Below are positions 33,474 to 42,556 of a stretch of DNA of 64,000 bases, one piece after another. Origin of the DNA: Lactococcus sp. S-13 (GTDB lineage: Bacteria > Bacillota > Bacilli > Lactobacillales > Streptococcaceae). The first letter of the stretch is position 1. Each line of letters starts with the position of its first letter. The stretch is from contig NZ_SDAK01000001.1 in assembly GCF_004210295.1 (NCBI RefSeq), forward strand, positions 1,426,001 to 1,490,000. Direction: 5' to 3'. The translations under genes were made by a program, and so were the position numbers. The notes beneath the pieces were generated by a model that was not told the DNA's origin, did no database searches, and worked only from the letters and a program-made list of their open reading frames with translations.

Positions 33474-33752
33474 TTAGCGACGTGTTTTCTTGTCGTCAGC
33501 AGCGTGACCACGGTATGTACGAGTTGGTGCAAATTCACCGAGTTTGTGTCCAACCATATCTTCTTGAACGTAAACTGGTACGTGTTTGCGACCGTCGTAA
33601 ACGGCAATTGTAAGTCCTACAAAGTTAGGGAAAATTGTAGAACGGCGTGACCAAGTTTTGATCACAGATTTTCTTTCGGCGATAACTTGAGCTTCGACTT
33701 TTTTCATCAAATGCTCATCGACGAAAGGTCCTTTTTTAAGACTACGACCCAT
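33474..33752 (-). CDS. rpsS: 30S ribosomal protein S19 (uS19)
   Basis: The 92-residue protein starts [20 protein letters not shown] at the ATG at 33752, preceded by AAAGGAGAAAC. It lies in the 30S head near S13. A 153-base gap with a long AT-rich hairpin separates it from rplB. Confidence 0.97.
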   Translation of the reverse strand: MGRSLKKGPFVDEHLMKKVEAQVIAERKSVIKTWSRRSTIFPNFVGLTIAVYDGRKHVPVYVQEDMVGHKLGEFAPTRTYRGHAADDKKTRR

Positions 33753-33839
33753 TTTGTGAGTTTCTCCTTTAAAATTTTGTACCACTGCCGCTACTAAGGC
33801 GGAGTTGGCGGAATTTATAGATGCACTTTCGACATCTCA

Positions 33840-33868
33840 TTAAATTTGATAAGTTTTATCAAATTTAA
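33840..33868. other. 13-bp perfect hairpin between rplB and rpsS
   Basis: TTAAATTTGATAA and TTATCAAATTTAA pair fully around three bases. It is AT-only except for one G-C pair and lacks a following U-run, so it is a weak terminator at best. It may be an RNA processing site. Confidence 0.6.
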
Positions 33869-33905
33869 CAAGACGCCGAGAAGGCTTCTTGCGAAAATAA
33901 GCGAA

Positions 33906-34742
33906 TTATTTTCCGTCGTTGATACGACGTACAATAAGTTTGCTTGATTTTGCTTTCTTGTTGCGAGTCTTGAGACCAAGAGCTGGTTTGCCCCATGGAG
34001 TCATTGGTGACTTGCGACCAACTGGTTGGCGACCTTCACCACCACCGTGTGGGTGATCGTTAGGGTTCATTACAGAACCACGAACTGTTGGGCGGATACC
34101 CATGTGACGTGTACGTCCTGCTTTACCAAGGTTGATAAGGTTTTGTTGTTCGTTACCTACAACACCAATAGTAGCGCGGCAAGTTGAAAGAATCATACGA
34201 ACTTCGCCTGATTGAAGACGGATAAGTGTGTATTTACCTTCAGTACCAAGTACTTGAGCTGAAGCTCCAGCAGCACGAACCAATTGTCCGCCTTTTCCTG
34301 GTTTCAACTCGATGTTGTGGATCAATGTACCAACTGGAATGTTAGCAAGTGGCAATGCGTTACCAACTTTGATATCGGCATCAGCACCTGAAACAACTGT
34401 CATACCAACTTCAAGGCCTTTAGGAGCCAAGATGTATGATTTAACACCGTTAGTGTAAACGATCAAAGCGATATTTGCTGTACGGTTTGGATCGTATTCG
34501 ATTGTAGCTACTTTAGCAACAACATTGTCAGTATTACGTTTGAAGTCGATCAAACGGTATTTACGTTTGTGACCGCCACCGTGATGACGAACTGTGATAC
34601 GACCAGTGTTGTTACGACCAGCAGTTTTGCTCATGCTTACAAGCAAGCTCTTTTCAGGAGTACTTGTAGTGATTTCAGCAAAGTCGCTACCAGTCATGTT
34701 ACGACGACCGTTTGTGGTAGGTTTGTAAACTTTAATTCCCAC
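33906..34742 (-). CDS. rplB: 50S ribosomal protein L2 (uL2), GTG start
   Basis: The 278-residue protein ([20 protein letters not shown] ...) is the largest large-subunit core protein, near the peptidyl-transferase centre, with the conserved GHPHGGGEG-type loop read here as [13 protein letters not shown]. Translation starts at GTG (34742-34740) with AGGAGG 6 bases upstream; the next ATG would cut off conserved residues. Confidence 0.97.
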   Translation of the reverse strand: MGIKVYKPTTNGRRNMTGSDFAEITTSTPEKSLLVSMSKTAGRNNTGRITVRHHGGGHKRKYRLIDFKRNTDNVVAKVATIEYDPNRTANIALIVYTNGVKSYILAPKGLEVGMTVVSGADADIKVGNALPLANIPVGTLIHNIELKPGKGGQLVRAAGASAQVLGTEGKYTLIRLQSGEVRMILSTCRATIGVVGNEQQNLINLGKAGRTRHMGIRPTVRGSVMNPNDHPHGGGEGRQPVGRKSPMTPWGKPALGLKTRNKKAKSSKLIVRRINDGK

Positions 34743-34757
34743 GATTTTCCTCCTCTA

Positions 34758-35051
34758 TTATTCTGCGTCTTCGCCGAAGATTTCAATAGCTTTTGAATCT
34801 TCAGTCAAAGTAACGATAGCTTTTTTGTAGCCTGATTTAGTACCAGTGTATTTACCAACACGTTTAGTTTTTGGTTTTACGCTGATCGTATTTACTGAGG
34901 CAACTTTTACACCAAAAACAGCTTCAACGGCTTGTTTGATGAGAAGTTTATGCGCACGTGAATCAACTTCGAAAGTGTATTTCTTTTGATCCATTGCAGC
35001 CATAGAAGCTTCAGTAATGATAGGTTTACGGATGATATCATAAAGTGACAT
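34758..35051 (-). CDS. rplW: 50S ribosomal protein L23 (uL23)
   Basis: The 97-residue protein starts [20 protein letters not shown] and ends EIFGEDAE. It forms the docking site for trigger factor and SRP at the tunnel exit. Its ATG overlaps the rplD stop by one base. Confidence 0.97.
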   Translation of the reverse strand: MSLYDIIRKPIITEASMAAMDQKKYTFEVDSRAHKLLIKQAVEAVFGVKVASVNTISVKPKTKRVGKYTGTKSGYKKAIVTLTEDSKAIEIFGEDAE

Positions 35052-35677
35052 TATGCAAGAACCTCCTCAATTTGTGTCAATGCTGATTGAACCACAAGGA
35101 GTTTGTCAGCAGAAACGATGTCAAGTACAGATGCTGAGTTAGCAGTTGTAACTTTCACGTTTGCGAGGTTACGTGCAGAAAGTTCTGCGAATTCGTTACC
35201 TTCGTTTGGAAGAACCACGAGTACTTTGCGTTCGATTGAAAGTGCTGAAATTACTTTTGCAAATTCAGCAGTTTTTGGAGCTGCAAAGTCAAGTGCGTCA
35301 ACAGCGATCAATTTGCCATCAGCAACTTTTGTTGAGTAAACTGATTTAAGCGCCAATTGACGAACTTTTTGTGGGAGTTTGTAAGCGTAGCTACGTGGGT
35401 TCGGTCCGAAGACAGTACCACCACCACGCCATTGTGGAGAGCGGGTAGAACCTTGACGAGCACGACCTGTACCTTTTTGACGCCATGGTTTTTTACCACC
35501 ACCTGATACCATTGCACGAGTTTTGTGTGCGTGTGTACCTTGGCGAAGGCTAGCGCGTTGTGAGATTACAACGTCGAATACGACTGATTCGTTTGGTTCG
35601 ATACCAAATACTGAGTCGTTAAGTGTAACTTCACCAGCTTGTGAACCATCTTGTTTAAATAATGATACTTTTGCCAT
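35051..35677 (-). CDS. rplD: 50S ribosomal protein L4 (uL4)
   Basis: The 208-residue protein has the tunnel loop region [20 protein letters not shown]. In enteric bacteria L4 represses its own S10 operon; whether it does here is unknown, though the rpsJ leader is structured. It lies 25 bases after rplC. Confidence 0.97.
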   Translation of the reverse strand: MAKVSLFKQDGSQAGEVTLNDSVFGIEPNESVVFDVVISQRASLRQGTHAHKTRAMVSGGGKKPWRQKGTGRARQGSTRSPQWRGGGTVFGPNPRSYAYKLPQKVRQLALKSVYSTKVADGKLIAVDALDFAAPKTAEFAKVISALSIERKVLVVLPNEGNEFAELSARNLANVKVTTANSASVLDIVSADKLLVVQSALTQIEEVLA

Positions 35678-35702
35678 TATAGATTTCTATCTCCTTTCCT
35701 TC

Positions 35703-36326
35703 TTATTTAGCTTTGATTGCTGATTTAACAACGATCAATGATTTCTTAGCTCCTGGGATGTTACCTTTTACAAGGATAACATTCTTTTCAGGAAGTACTT
35801 GTGCAATAACAAGGTTTTGTACAGTAACGCGTTTGTTACCCATACGTCCAGCAAGTTTTTTACCTTTTGGAACTTTGTTAGCTGCAACAGGACCCATTGA
35901 ACCAGGACGACGGTGGTAACGTGAACCGTGGGCCATAGGACCACGTGATTGACCATGACGTTTGATTGGGCCTTGGAAACCTTTACCTTTAGAAGTTCCG
36001 GTAACATCAACAACATCTCCAGCTGCAAATGTATCAACAGTAATTTCTGCTCCTACTTCAGCGCCTTCGAGTCCTTTGAATTCACGAACGAAGCGCTTAG
36101 GAGTCGTATTAGCTTTAGCAGCATGACCTTTGGCAGGTTTGTTAGTCAAAACTTCACGAAGTGTATCGAAACCAACTTGAGTTGCTTCATAACCGTCTGT
36201 TTCAACAGTTTTAACTTGAAGAACTGTGTTAGGAGTCGCTTCGATCACTGTTACGGGGATAAGTTCGCCGTTTTCAGTGAAGATTTGAGTCATTCCCACT
36301 TTTTTCCCTAAGATTCCTTTTGACAT
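35703..36326 (-). CDS. rplC: 50S ribosomal protein L3 (uL3)
   Basis: The 207-residue protein starts [20 protein letters not shown] and has [20 protein letters not shown], the loop that approaches the peptidyl-transferase centre. It lies 18 bases after rpsJ. Confidence 0.98.
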   Translation of the reverse strand: MSKGILGKKVGMTQIFTENGELIPVTVIEATPNTVLQVKTVETDGYEATQVGFDTLREVLTNKPAKGHAAKANTTPKRFVREFKGLEGAEVGAEITVDTFAAGDVVDVTGTSKGKGFQGPIKRHGQSRGPMAHGSRYHRRPGSMGPVAANKVPKGKKLAGRMGNKRVTVQNLVIAQVLPEKNVILVKGNIPGAKKSLIVVKSAIKAK

Positions 36327-36344
36327 GAGAATTACCTTTCTTAA

Positions 36345-36653
36345 TTAGAGTTTAATTTCGATGTTTACACCACTTGGCAAATCGAGTTTCATCAATGAAT
36401 CAACAGTTTTTTGTGTTGGTTCGATGATGTCGATCAAGCGTTTGTGTGTACGCATTTCGAATTGTTCGCGTGAGTCTTTGTATTTGTGAGTCGCGCGGAT
36501 AACAGTGTAGACGCTACGGTCAGTTGGAAGTGGAATTGGACCACTTACTTCTGCGTTTGTACGTTTAGCAGTTTCTACGATTTTTTCAGCAGCTGCGTCA
36601 AGGATACGATGTTCGTAAGCTTTCAAGCGAATGCGAATTTTTTTAGTTGCCAT
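36345..36653 (-). CDS. rpsJ: 30S ribosomal protein S10 (uS10)
   Basis: The 102-residue protein starts [20 protein letters not shown]. Besides its place in the 30S head it is NusE, the NusB partner in antitermination. It is the first gene of the ribosomal cluster and has a ~130-base structured leader. GAGAGGAG precedes the ATG. Confidence 0.98.
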
Positions 36654-36703
36654 TTTTTCTCCTCTCGTCTATTGTATTCAATAGGCTAGCTCAACGGGAA
36701 AAC

Positions 36704-36740
36704 CGACACGTTAGGTATGGCAATACCTTCGGGTGTGTCG
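36704..36740 (-). promoter_or_regulatory. Structured element in the rpsJ leader
   Basis: On the minus strand CGACAC (36740-36735) pairs with GTGTCG (36709-36704), enclosing ACCCGAA and a second hairpin AGGTAT-TGCC-ATACCT (36728-36713). A further CTGTT-AAA-AACAG hairpin lies near the leader's 5' end. It shares ACACCCGAA with the elements near infA and rpsH. A ribosomal-protein binding leader is the likely role. Confidence 0.55.
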
Positions 36741-36787
36741 CAACCTCTCGTTTCATCGCTACATACTGTTTTTAACAGCACTTGTCT

Positions 36788-36816
36788 ATTCTATCAAAGG
36801 AATGTCGCCTTGTCAA
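36788..36816 (-). promoter_or_regulatory. Promoter of the S10 operon
   Basis: On the minus strand consensus TTGACA (36816-36811), 17 bases, TAGAAT (36793-36788) with an extended TGA. Confidence 0.88.
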
Positions 36817-36895
36817 GCAATTTTTGAAAAAAATTTCATTATTTTTACTCCTAGCCAAATTTTATTGCTAATGTCATTTTAATAAGAAAGCTTCC

Positions 36896-36924
36896 TTTGT
36901 TATTCTTTGAGTTTTTGCTATAAT
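36896..36924 (+). promoter_or_regulatory. mscL promoter
   Basis: TTTGTT (36896-36901), 17 bases, TATAAT (36919-36924) with an extended TGC, 28 bases before the ATG. Confidence 0.75.
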
Positions 36925-36951
36925 TTTTATAGAATACTTTATGGAGGTTTT

Positions 36952-37317
36952 ATGTTAAAAGAATTTAAGAGCTTTATTCTGCGTGGGAACGTCTTAGACT
37001 TGGCTGTTGGGGTAATTATTGGTGCAGCTTTTACTGCTCTGGTCAAATCTTTAGTGGATAATCTAATCAATCCCTTGATCGGAATGTTTGTACAAAGCAC
37101 TGCACTGGCACATCTTTCTGTGACTATTGGTAAAACTAAATTTACTTATGGTGCTTTTTTGAATGATGTCATTAACTTTGTTATTACTGCTTTTGTCATT
37201 TTCATTCTTATTAAGTCTATCAACAAACTCTTTCCCAAAAAGGAAGAGGTTGTCGAGGAGAAAGTCGATGAAGAACTGGAAACTTTACGTGAGATTCGTG
37301 ACTTACTGAAGAAATAA
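36952..37317 (+). CDS. mscL: Large-conductance mechanosensitive channel
   Basis: The 121-residue protein starts [20 protein letters not shown], the amphipathic N-terminal helix and first pore helix of MscL. A second helix ([18 protein letters not shown]) and the C-terminal bundle end [10 protein letters not shown] follow. It forms a homopentamer that opens on sudden osmotic downshift. The ATG at 36952 has TGGAGG at normal spacing; a longer frame through the promoter is not real. Confidence 0.97.
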   Translation: MLKEFKSFILRGNVLDLAVGVIIGAAFTALVKSLVDNLINPLIGMFVQSTALAHLSVTIGKTKFTYGAFLNDVINFVITAFVIFILIKSINKLFPKKEEVVEEKVDEELETLREIRDLLKK

Positions 37318-37322
37318 GATGT

Positions 37323-37354
37323 AAAAATTACTGACAAGTTCGTCAGTAATTTTT
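37323..37354. terminator. mscL terminator (CTGACG-family palindrome)
   Basis: AAAAATTACTGAC and GTCAGTAATTTTT, 13-bp perfect arms with T-run, 5 bases after the stop codon. A second shorter palindrome, CTGACAG/CTGTCAG at 37394-37409, covers the stop codon of the converging MFS gene and has a U-run on neither side but A/T tracts nearby. Confidence 0.85.
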
Positions 37355-37405
37355 CTTATCCGCAACTTGAACACTCACTTCAATCGCGTTCAGCTGACAG
37401 CTCTG

Positions 37406-38623
37406 TCAGTAAATTTTTTTGACTTTTAGAAACAAAATTGGCAAGAGCGTTATCAATGAAATCATAGCAATGAGATAAAAAGTGTTTTCTACCCCAATTA
37501 TATTTGCTAAAGCCACGAAAGTCAGCACGCCCAGAGCGCTGGCACTAGAAAAGAAGGTGGAAATGCCACCACGAATGGCTGCCAGTTCTTCTTTGGGGGC
37601 ATTTTCAAAAACTAGGCTGGTTAATTTGGGATTGATTTTGGCAAAACAGTAGCCTGCCGCAAAAAGCAAGATCAGAGCCAGTAACCCAAATTTGAGCAAG
37701 CTGACTGAAAAAATCGCCAGCATGATTCCCAGAAGGCTTAGCATAAAACTCAAACTTTTCTTGCGGAAAAAGTCTTTCATCAAAAGCGACGACAGCAAAA
37801 CGCCAAACGAAAAAGCGAGGTTGAAGGCTGTAATCGCAAAACCATAATTATGCCCGAAAGGATTGAATTTTATCATAGCCAGTTCAATCAGCGCCAAAAT
37901 GCCATTGAGCGCGAAGTTAATCAGCAGTACGTTTAATATCAAAACCAGAGCAGAATTTTGCTCACTTTTGAAAACTTGTGCAATTTGACCTAACACTTCT
38001 TTAACTGAAAAATGAAATTTTTTCGGCAGAATTGGGATAGCCAAAAATTTACGACTTTCCAGCAAAACCAAGCCAGACAGAAAATACAAAGCCGCGTTAA
38101 TCAAAGCAAGATTGGCAAAGGAATTGCTTAAAAGGCCAAGCAAAGCCAACCCAACAGGTTTTCCGACGATTTCAATCAAAGAATTGCTCCCTTGAAAAAG
38201 TCCAAAAGCGGGCTGGATTTCATTTTCTTGCAGTCGCGCCTGTAAAATAGGTAACTCTAAGCCGCTTTTATAAAGAGTCAGCAACTCATCAAGCAGATTG
38301 ATCAAGACACAGACCAAAAACACGGTCAGCGTGCGTTGTTCAATCAGAATTGCCACTAACACAAAGAGCACCGTTTGCAGCCAGGATGTCAGAAATAAAG
38401 CCCGTCTTTTGTCCTTCGTCCAATCCGCCAAACTGCCCAAAAAAGCGTTTAAAAGTGTCGGCAGCACCATTAGAAAAGCCGATAAAGACAGGTAAAACTG
38501 GCTGTTTGGGAAAGTTGAGGTATAGACTAGGAAGGCCAGTGTAAAGAGATTTCCGCCTAGCGTGTTGAAAATGTTGCAGAGGAAAAGTGAGCGAAAGGTG
38601 GTGTTTTTTGTGATGAGTTTCAT
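37406..38623 (-). CDS. Major facilitator superfamily transporter
   Basis: The 405-residue protein has about twelve membrane helices. The loop between helices 2 and 3 reads LGSLADWTKDKRRALFL, the MFS motif A (G-x-L-aD-r-x-g-r-k/r). It resembles small-molecule or drug exporters. Substrate is unknown. GGAGCAGG precedes the ATG. It follows the rgg gene on the same strand after a terminator, so a regulatory link to Rgg is possible but not shown by sequence. Confidence 0.87.
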   Translation of the reverse strand: MKLITKNTTFRSLFLCNIFNTLGGNLFTLAFLVYTSTFPNSQFYLSLSAFLMVLPTLLNAFLGSLADWTKDKRRALFLTSWLQTVLFVLVAILIEQRTLTVFLVCVLINLLDELLTLYKSGLELPILQARLQENEIQPAFGLFQGSNSLIEIVGKPVGLALLGLLSNSFANLALINAALYFLSGLVLLESRKFLAIPILPKKFHFSVKEVLGQIAQVFKSEQNSALVLILNVLLINFALNGILALIELAMIKFNPFGHNYGFAITAFNLAFSFGVLLSSLLMKDFFRKKSLSFMLSLLGIMLAIFSVSLLKFGLLALILLFAAGYCFAKINPKLTSLVFENAPKEELAAIRGGISTFFSSASALGVLTFVALANIIGVENTFYLIAMISLITLLPILFLKVKKIY

Positions 38624-38681
38624 GATGAGCCTGCTCCGATTTGTTGTTATTGCTCTACTTTACCACCGAAAATCTCTAAAC

Positions 38682-38706
38682 AAAAAAACGTCACTTATTT
38701 GTGACG
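38682..38706 (-). terminator. rgg terminator
   Basis: CGTCAC-AAATAA-GTGACG followed by TTTTTTT on the minus strand; the loop includes the rgg stop codon. Confidence 0.85.
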
Positions 38707-39585
38707 CTTTTTAATTTGAGATTTGACAAATTGCGCTGTTTCAGGATAATCTAGTTTTTCATAGACTGTCGCCAAATCCTTGAAAATCTGCGCTGCGGCT
38801 TCTTCTTCGCCAACCAAGCGCAAATATTTTGCCTTAACAAAAAGAAATTCTTTGCGATTGTAAACATCGACAACGGGGCTAGCAATCAAGCGCTCGTAGC
38901 TTTTCAAAAGTTGCTGGGCACGCTCCACTTGCCCTTTTTCGATGAATAAATGCGTGCAGTCGCGAATGATGATAACGACCAAAGCCTTATTTTCTGGGAT
39001 TTGTCGGTAAAACTCGGTGCGCTTGACCAGCTCAATGGCAAATTCATAGACCAGATTGTCGGCCAGAAAGTCGTACAGCTCGGCGAAAAGATAAAGCTCG
39101 ACTTGGCTCCATTCCAAAATGCTGAAGAGTTGGTCGCTGATGTCTTGCAGCTCTGCTTGGCTAATCGCGTAATCTTTGTAGGACTTGCGCGCCAGATGCG
39201 CCTTGTATTCCAAGGCTGACCAGAGGTCGGAAGGCTTCTGACTTTGGGCATAGCGCTCTTGCAGCTGCTGGTAGATCTGCTCAATTTGGGCTAAATCGCT
39301 CTTTTCTTGGAGCTGACCCAGCTTTTCAAAGAGGGCGCGGCCGCTGGGTAGCTGATAATTGCGGACGTGGTAGAGGTATTCTTCAAAAGACACGTCCAGA
39401 TTGTCCAGCAAATCAGCGATTTTGGTCAGGCTAATGTCGGATTGACCCAGCTCGAAGCGCGAAACCTGCTGTTTTGACATGATGTAGCGCGACGCATTTT
39501 TGTCAGTGCCTGCTACCTGCGCCAGTGATAAATTTTTCATCTGACGAATTTGCCGAAAAACACTACCCCAGCTCTCATTTTCCAT
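38695..39585 (-). CDS. Rgg/GadR/MutR family transcriptional regulator
   Basis: The 296-residue protein has an N-terminal XRE-type helix-turn-helix (FRQIRQMKNLSLAQVAG then SKQQVSRFELGQSDISL), followed by a helical TPR-like C-terminal domain (~90-290). This is the Rgg layout of streptococci and lactococci, where many members respond to short hydrophobic peptides. The ATG at 39585 is used because AAAGAAG precedes it; a TTG five codons upstream is less likely. I found no peptide gene next to it, so its signal is unknown. Confidence 0.88.
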   Translation of the reverse strand: MENESWGSVFRQIRQMKNLSLAQVAGTDKNASRYIMSKQQVSRFELGQSDISLTKIADLLDNLDVSFEEYLYHVRNYQLPSGRALFEKLGQLQEKSDLAQIEQIYQQLQERYAQSQKPSDLWSALEYKAHLARKSYKDYAISQAELQDISDQLFSILEWSQVELYLFAELYDFLADNLVYEFAIELVKRTEFYRQIPENKALVVIIIRDCTHLFIEKGQVERAQQLLKSYERLIASPVVDVYNRKEFLFVKAKYLRLVGEEEAAAQIFKDLATVYEKLDYPETAQFVKSQIKKRHK

Positions 39586-39602
39586 AAATTCTTCTTTCAA
39601 TT

Positions 39603-39624
39603 TTACTGACAGCTCCGTCAGTAA
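39603..39624. repeat. CTGACG-family palindrome in the rgg leader
   Basis: TTACTGAC / GTCAGTAA, 8-bp perfect arms, loop AGCTCC. It lies between MATE and rgg, downstream of the rgg -10. Confidence 0.7.
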
Positions 39625-39625
39625 T

Positions 39626-39654
39626 TTTTTACAGTATTTTTAGTTGTCTGTCAA
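39626..39654 (-). promoter_or_regulatory. rgg promoter inside the MATE gene end
   Basis: On the minus strand TTGACA (39654-39649), 17 bases, TAAAAA (39631-39626). The -35 lies in the last codons of the MATE gene. Confidence 0.6.
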
Positions 39655-40918
39655 ATTTTATTTTCAAAAAAATAAAACGGAAAAAATTATCCAGTAAAAC
39701 GGCCAACCAAACTCCTTCTAGACCCATTTTTAGAGGGAGTGCCAAGATTGCGCCAAGAAGCAATCGTATGCCGAACATTCCTACGGTCGTGGCATAAAAG
39801 GGGAGGTTGGTGTTACCCATCCCTTGAAAAGCTGCGGTATAGGTAGTTGTACCTGTTACAAAAAATGTTCCCAAAAACGAGAATAAAAGGACTACACTAC
39901 TTGCCTGCATAGCAACTGGGTCAGCTGTGAAAAGTGCATTTAAGACATTCGAGGCGAGCAAAATCGAAAATCCAATGACCGCCATCATGGCTGTTGATAG
40001 CCAGTAAGTCCTTTTGACATAAGATTTGATACTTTGGCGGTCTGGTTGGGCGAAAGCTTGTGCCACAAGGATAACGGTGACCGTATTCATACCAAAGACG
40101 GGCATATAATTAAACTGCGTAATGCTTTCACCAATGGCATTTCCAGCAAAGACACGCTCGCCAAGCCTGACAATAATCATCATGATGAGTAAATCACCAA
40201 GTCGCATGGATAAGCGTTCTGCCGCGGCTGGTAGGCTTAATTTGATGAGTTCGGAATTTATTTTTGCTCTGTAAAAGTGGTGGCTCGGACGTTTTTCTTT
40301 TAATTTTTGGTAGAGAAAGATTGTGCCAATCAAACGAGCAAGGACAGCGCCTAGGGCTGTTCCCAATACGCCCAGATGAAATCCAAAAATCAGAGTTGCC
40401 GAAAAAATCAAATTTAAAATATTTGCCAAAAGACTGGCCCACATGGGTGTTTTCGTATTGCCAGAAGCTCGCAGAAAAGCGCCAAAAGTCGTCATCAAGC
40501 CGAGCAGAAAAATCAAGCCTCCCACTAAACTCAGATAAATGGTAGAAAGTTCGAGTACTGACCCACTTGCCCCAAAAATCCGCAAAACTGGGTGTGCAAA
40601 TAGAACAGAAAACGCGCCTAAGAGCAAGCCAATGATTAAGGTCAGCTTAACAGCAGCATCAATCAACTGTTGCTGAGCGATTTTTTGTGTCATTTTAGTG
40701 GCCAGTTTTTTAGCGAAAAGGCTAGAAACAATCGTGCCTAAAGCGATAAAAATCGCTTGGTAAACGGTAATGAGGTTGTTGGCCAAAGAGACAGCTGCCA
40801 CGGCAGAAAGGCTCAGATGAGCGACAATCATGGTGTCGCTTATCCCAACAAGCATCTGTAGAAAATTCTCAATGATTGCTGGGAGAGCAAATTTGATTAT
40901 TGCTTTATTGCTTTTCAT
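39629..40918 (-). CDS. MATE family efflux transporter
   Basis: The 429-residue protein has twelve membrane helices in two repeats. It begins with ALPAIIENFLQMLVGISDTM (the usual P-x2-x2-L-x7-D pattern). MATE proteins export cationic drugs or metabolites using sodium or proton gradients. The start codon overlaps the thrC stop codon (ATGA), so it is co-transcribed with thrC. Export of an amino acid or analogue is a possible but unproven reading of that link. Confidence 0.9.
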   Translation of the reverse strand: MKSNKAIIKFALPAIIENFLQMLVGISDTMIVAHLSLSAVAAVSLANNLITVYQAIFIALGTIVSSLFAKKLATKMTQKIAQQQLIDAAVKLTLIIGLLLGAFSVLFAHPVLRIFGASGSVLELSTIYLSLVGGLIFLLGLMTTFGAFLRASGNTKTPMWASLLANILNLIFSATLIFGFHLGVLGTALGAVLARLIGTIFLYQKLKEKRPSHHFYRAKINSELIKLSLPAAAERLSMRLGDLLIMMIIVRLGERVFAGNAIGESITQFNYMPVFGMNTVTVILVAQAFAQPDRQSIKSYVKRTYWLSTAMMAVIGFSILLASNVLNALFTADPVAMQASSVVLLFSFLGTFFVTGTTTYTAAFQGMGNTNLPFYATTVGMFGIRLLLGAILALPLKMGLEGVWLAVLLDNFFRFIFLKIKFDRQLKIL

Positions 40919-42393
40919 TTCAGTCCGAGGTAGCGCTCAACTTCGCTTTGCATTTGGCTGACTTCAACGGTGGTTTGATGCAAAACTTCTGCTTTTTCGA
41001 TACTTTTGACGGCTCGTGGCAAAGGTGTTTCGCTGAGCTCTTCTAAGGCTTTAACGGCTGCAAAATCGTCTGACGCTACGGCAGTGCTGCTCAAGGCGTT
41101 CAACACGACTTGGGGAAATTTGTATGGGCTAGCTGTGCTGACCACGACTGTTTTTCCTTCAGGAGCGAGCTTGTGGTAAACAGAACTTGCTACTGCGGTG
41201 TGTGGGTCAAGGACATAGTGATTTTTGCTAAAAGTTTCTTGGATTTCTTTGGAGATTTCTGATTCGTCAGCCCAATCTGCGATGAAATCAGTTAATTTTT
41301 CGAGCATTTTTTCAGTTAATTGGTACTGACCTTCAGTTGAGAGTGCCGTCAGTAATTGCCCTGTGGTTTGGTCATTTTCGTCAGTGAGTTCGAAGATTAA
41401 ACGTTCAAGATTTGAAGACACGAGAATGTCCATTGAAGGCGAGCTAGTCACAAAAAATTCACGATTTTTGTCATAGCGACCTGTTTTAAAAAAGTCAGTC
41501 AACACATTGTTCTTGTTTGAGGCACAAATCAATTTGCGGATGGGCAGGCCTAATTTTTTGGCGTAATAAGCTGCTAAAATATTGCCAAAGTTTCCTGTGG
41601 GGACAGAAAAGTTCACACTTTCACCATTTTCAATCTGATTTTTCTTGACCAATTGGGCGTAAGCGTAGATGTAGTAGGCGACCTGCGGAATCAATCTACC
41701 AATATTCATCGAATTTGCTGACGAAAATTGTTTGCCATTTTTAGCCATTTTATCTCGTAAATCAGCTTCATTAAACATGGCTTTTACTGCTGTTTGCGCT
41801 TGGTCAAAGTTGCCGTCAATGGCAACAACATGGACATTATCGCCTTGTTGGGTCACCATTTGACGCTCTTGAATGGGGCTGACACCATTTTTGGGATAGA
41901 AAACGATGATTTTGGTCTGTTCAACGTCGGCAAAGCCTGCCATTGCTGCTTTTCCTGTATCTCCTGATGTGGCTGTCAAGATGACAATTTCATTGGTAAC
42001 GCCATTTTTCTTGGCAGCTTGCGTCATTAAATAAGGCAAGATAGACAAGGCCATGTCTTTAAAAGCGATCGTTTCGCCATGAAAAAGCTCGAGTAGGTAA
42101 TGCTGACCAACTTGTTTGACTGGGGCAATTTCTGGGTCGTCAAAGTTGTCACCATAGGCTGCTTTGACCATGTCATGAATTTCCGCCTTAGAAAAATCGT
42201 CAAAAAAGGTTTGCAAGACTAATTCAGCAATTTCTTGATAGGTCGCATTTTTGAGTTGCTCAAAATCAAGGGCCAGTTTAGGGAAGTCAACTGGGACAAA
42301 AAGCCCGCCATCTTCGGCAAGTCCCTGCAAAATTGCTTGAGATGCTGTTTTTTGATTTGATTTATCTCGTGTTGATTGGTAGAAAATGGCCAT
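40915..42393 (-). CDS. thrC: Threonine synthase
   Basis: The 492-residue PLP enzyme converts O-phosphohomoserine to threonine. The long fungal/Gram-negative-like form is seen: N-terminal YQSTRDKSNQKTASQAILQG, the PLP lysine in ETIAFKDMALS and the phosphate loop TATSGDTGKAAM. The ATG at 42393 follows AGAGGAC; a frame starting 19 codons earlier runs through the -10 box. hom and thrB are not nearby. Confidence 0.96.
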   Translation of the reverse strand: MAIFYQSTRDKSNQKTASQAILQGLAEDGGLFVPVDFPKLALDFEQLKNATYQEIAELVLQTFFDDFSKAEIHDMVKAAYGDNFDDPEIAPVKQVGQHYLLELFHGETIAFKDMALSILPYLMTQAAKKNGVTNEIVILTATSGDTGKAAMAGFADVEQTKIIVFYPKNGVSPIQERQMVTQQGDNVHVVAIDGNFDQAQTAVKAMFNEADLRDKMAKNGKQFSSANSMNIGRLIPQVAYYIYAYAQLVKKNQIENGESVNFSVPTGNFGNILAAYYAKKLGLPIRKLICASNKNNVLTDFFKTGRYDKNREFFVTSSPSMDILVSSNLERLIFELTDENDQTTGQLLTALSTEGQYQLTEKMLEKLTDFIADWADESEISKEIQETFSKNHYVLDPHTAVASSVYHKLAPEGKTVVVSTASPYKFPQVVLNALSSTAVASDDFAAVKALEELSETPLPRAVKSIEKAEVLHQTTVEVSQMQSEVERYLGLK

Positions 42394-42421
42394 AGTTTTG
42401 TCCTCTGTTATATTTTTTATA

Positions 42422-42450
42422 ATTATACCAAATATTCTGTAAACTCGCAA
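42422..42450 (-). promoter_or_regulatory. thrC promoter
   Basis: On the minus strand TTGCGA (42450-42445), 17 bases, TATAAT (42427-42422) with an extended TGG. Confidence 0.7.
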
Positions 42451-42500
42451 AGAGAATTTGCTGACGTCATTATTTTTGAACTTTCGTCAGCATTTTCTCT
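42451..42500. repeat. CTGACG palindrome between nusG and thrC
   Basis: AGAGAATTTGCTGACG (42451-42466) and CGTCAGCATTTTCTCT (42485-42500) pair at 14 of 16 positions. It abuts the thrC -35 and is the likely nusG terminator region. Confidence 0.8.
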
Positions 42501-42556
42501 GAACTTTTGGTGAATTTGTCAAAAAAACCACGATTGCTCGTGGTTTTAGTTGGGTC

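Noticed and set aside
39586-39628. Search for an SHP-type peptide gene next to rgg
   Set aside because: Both flanking gaps are too short and contain only a palindrome, promoter parts and a terminator.
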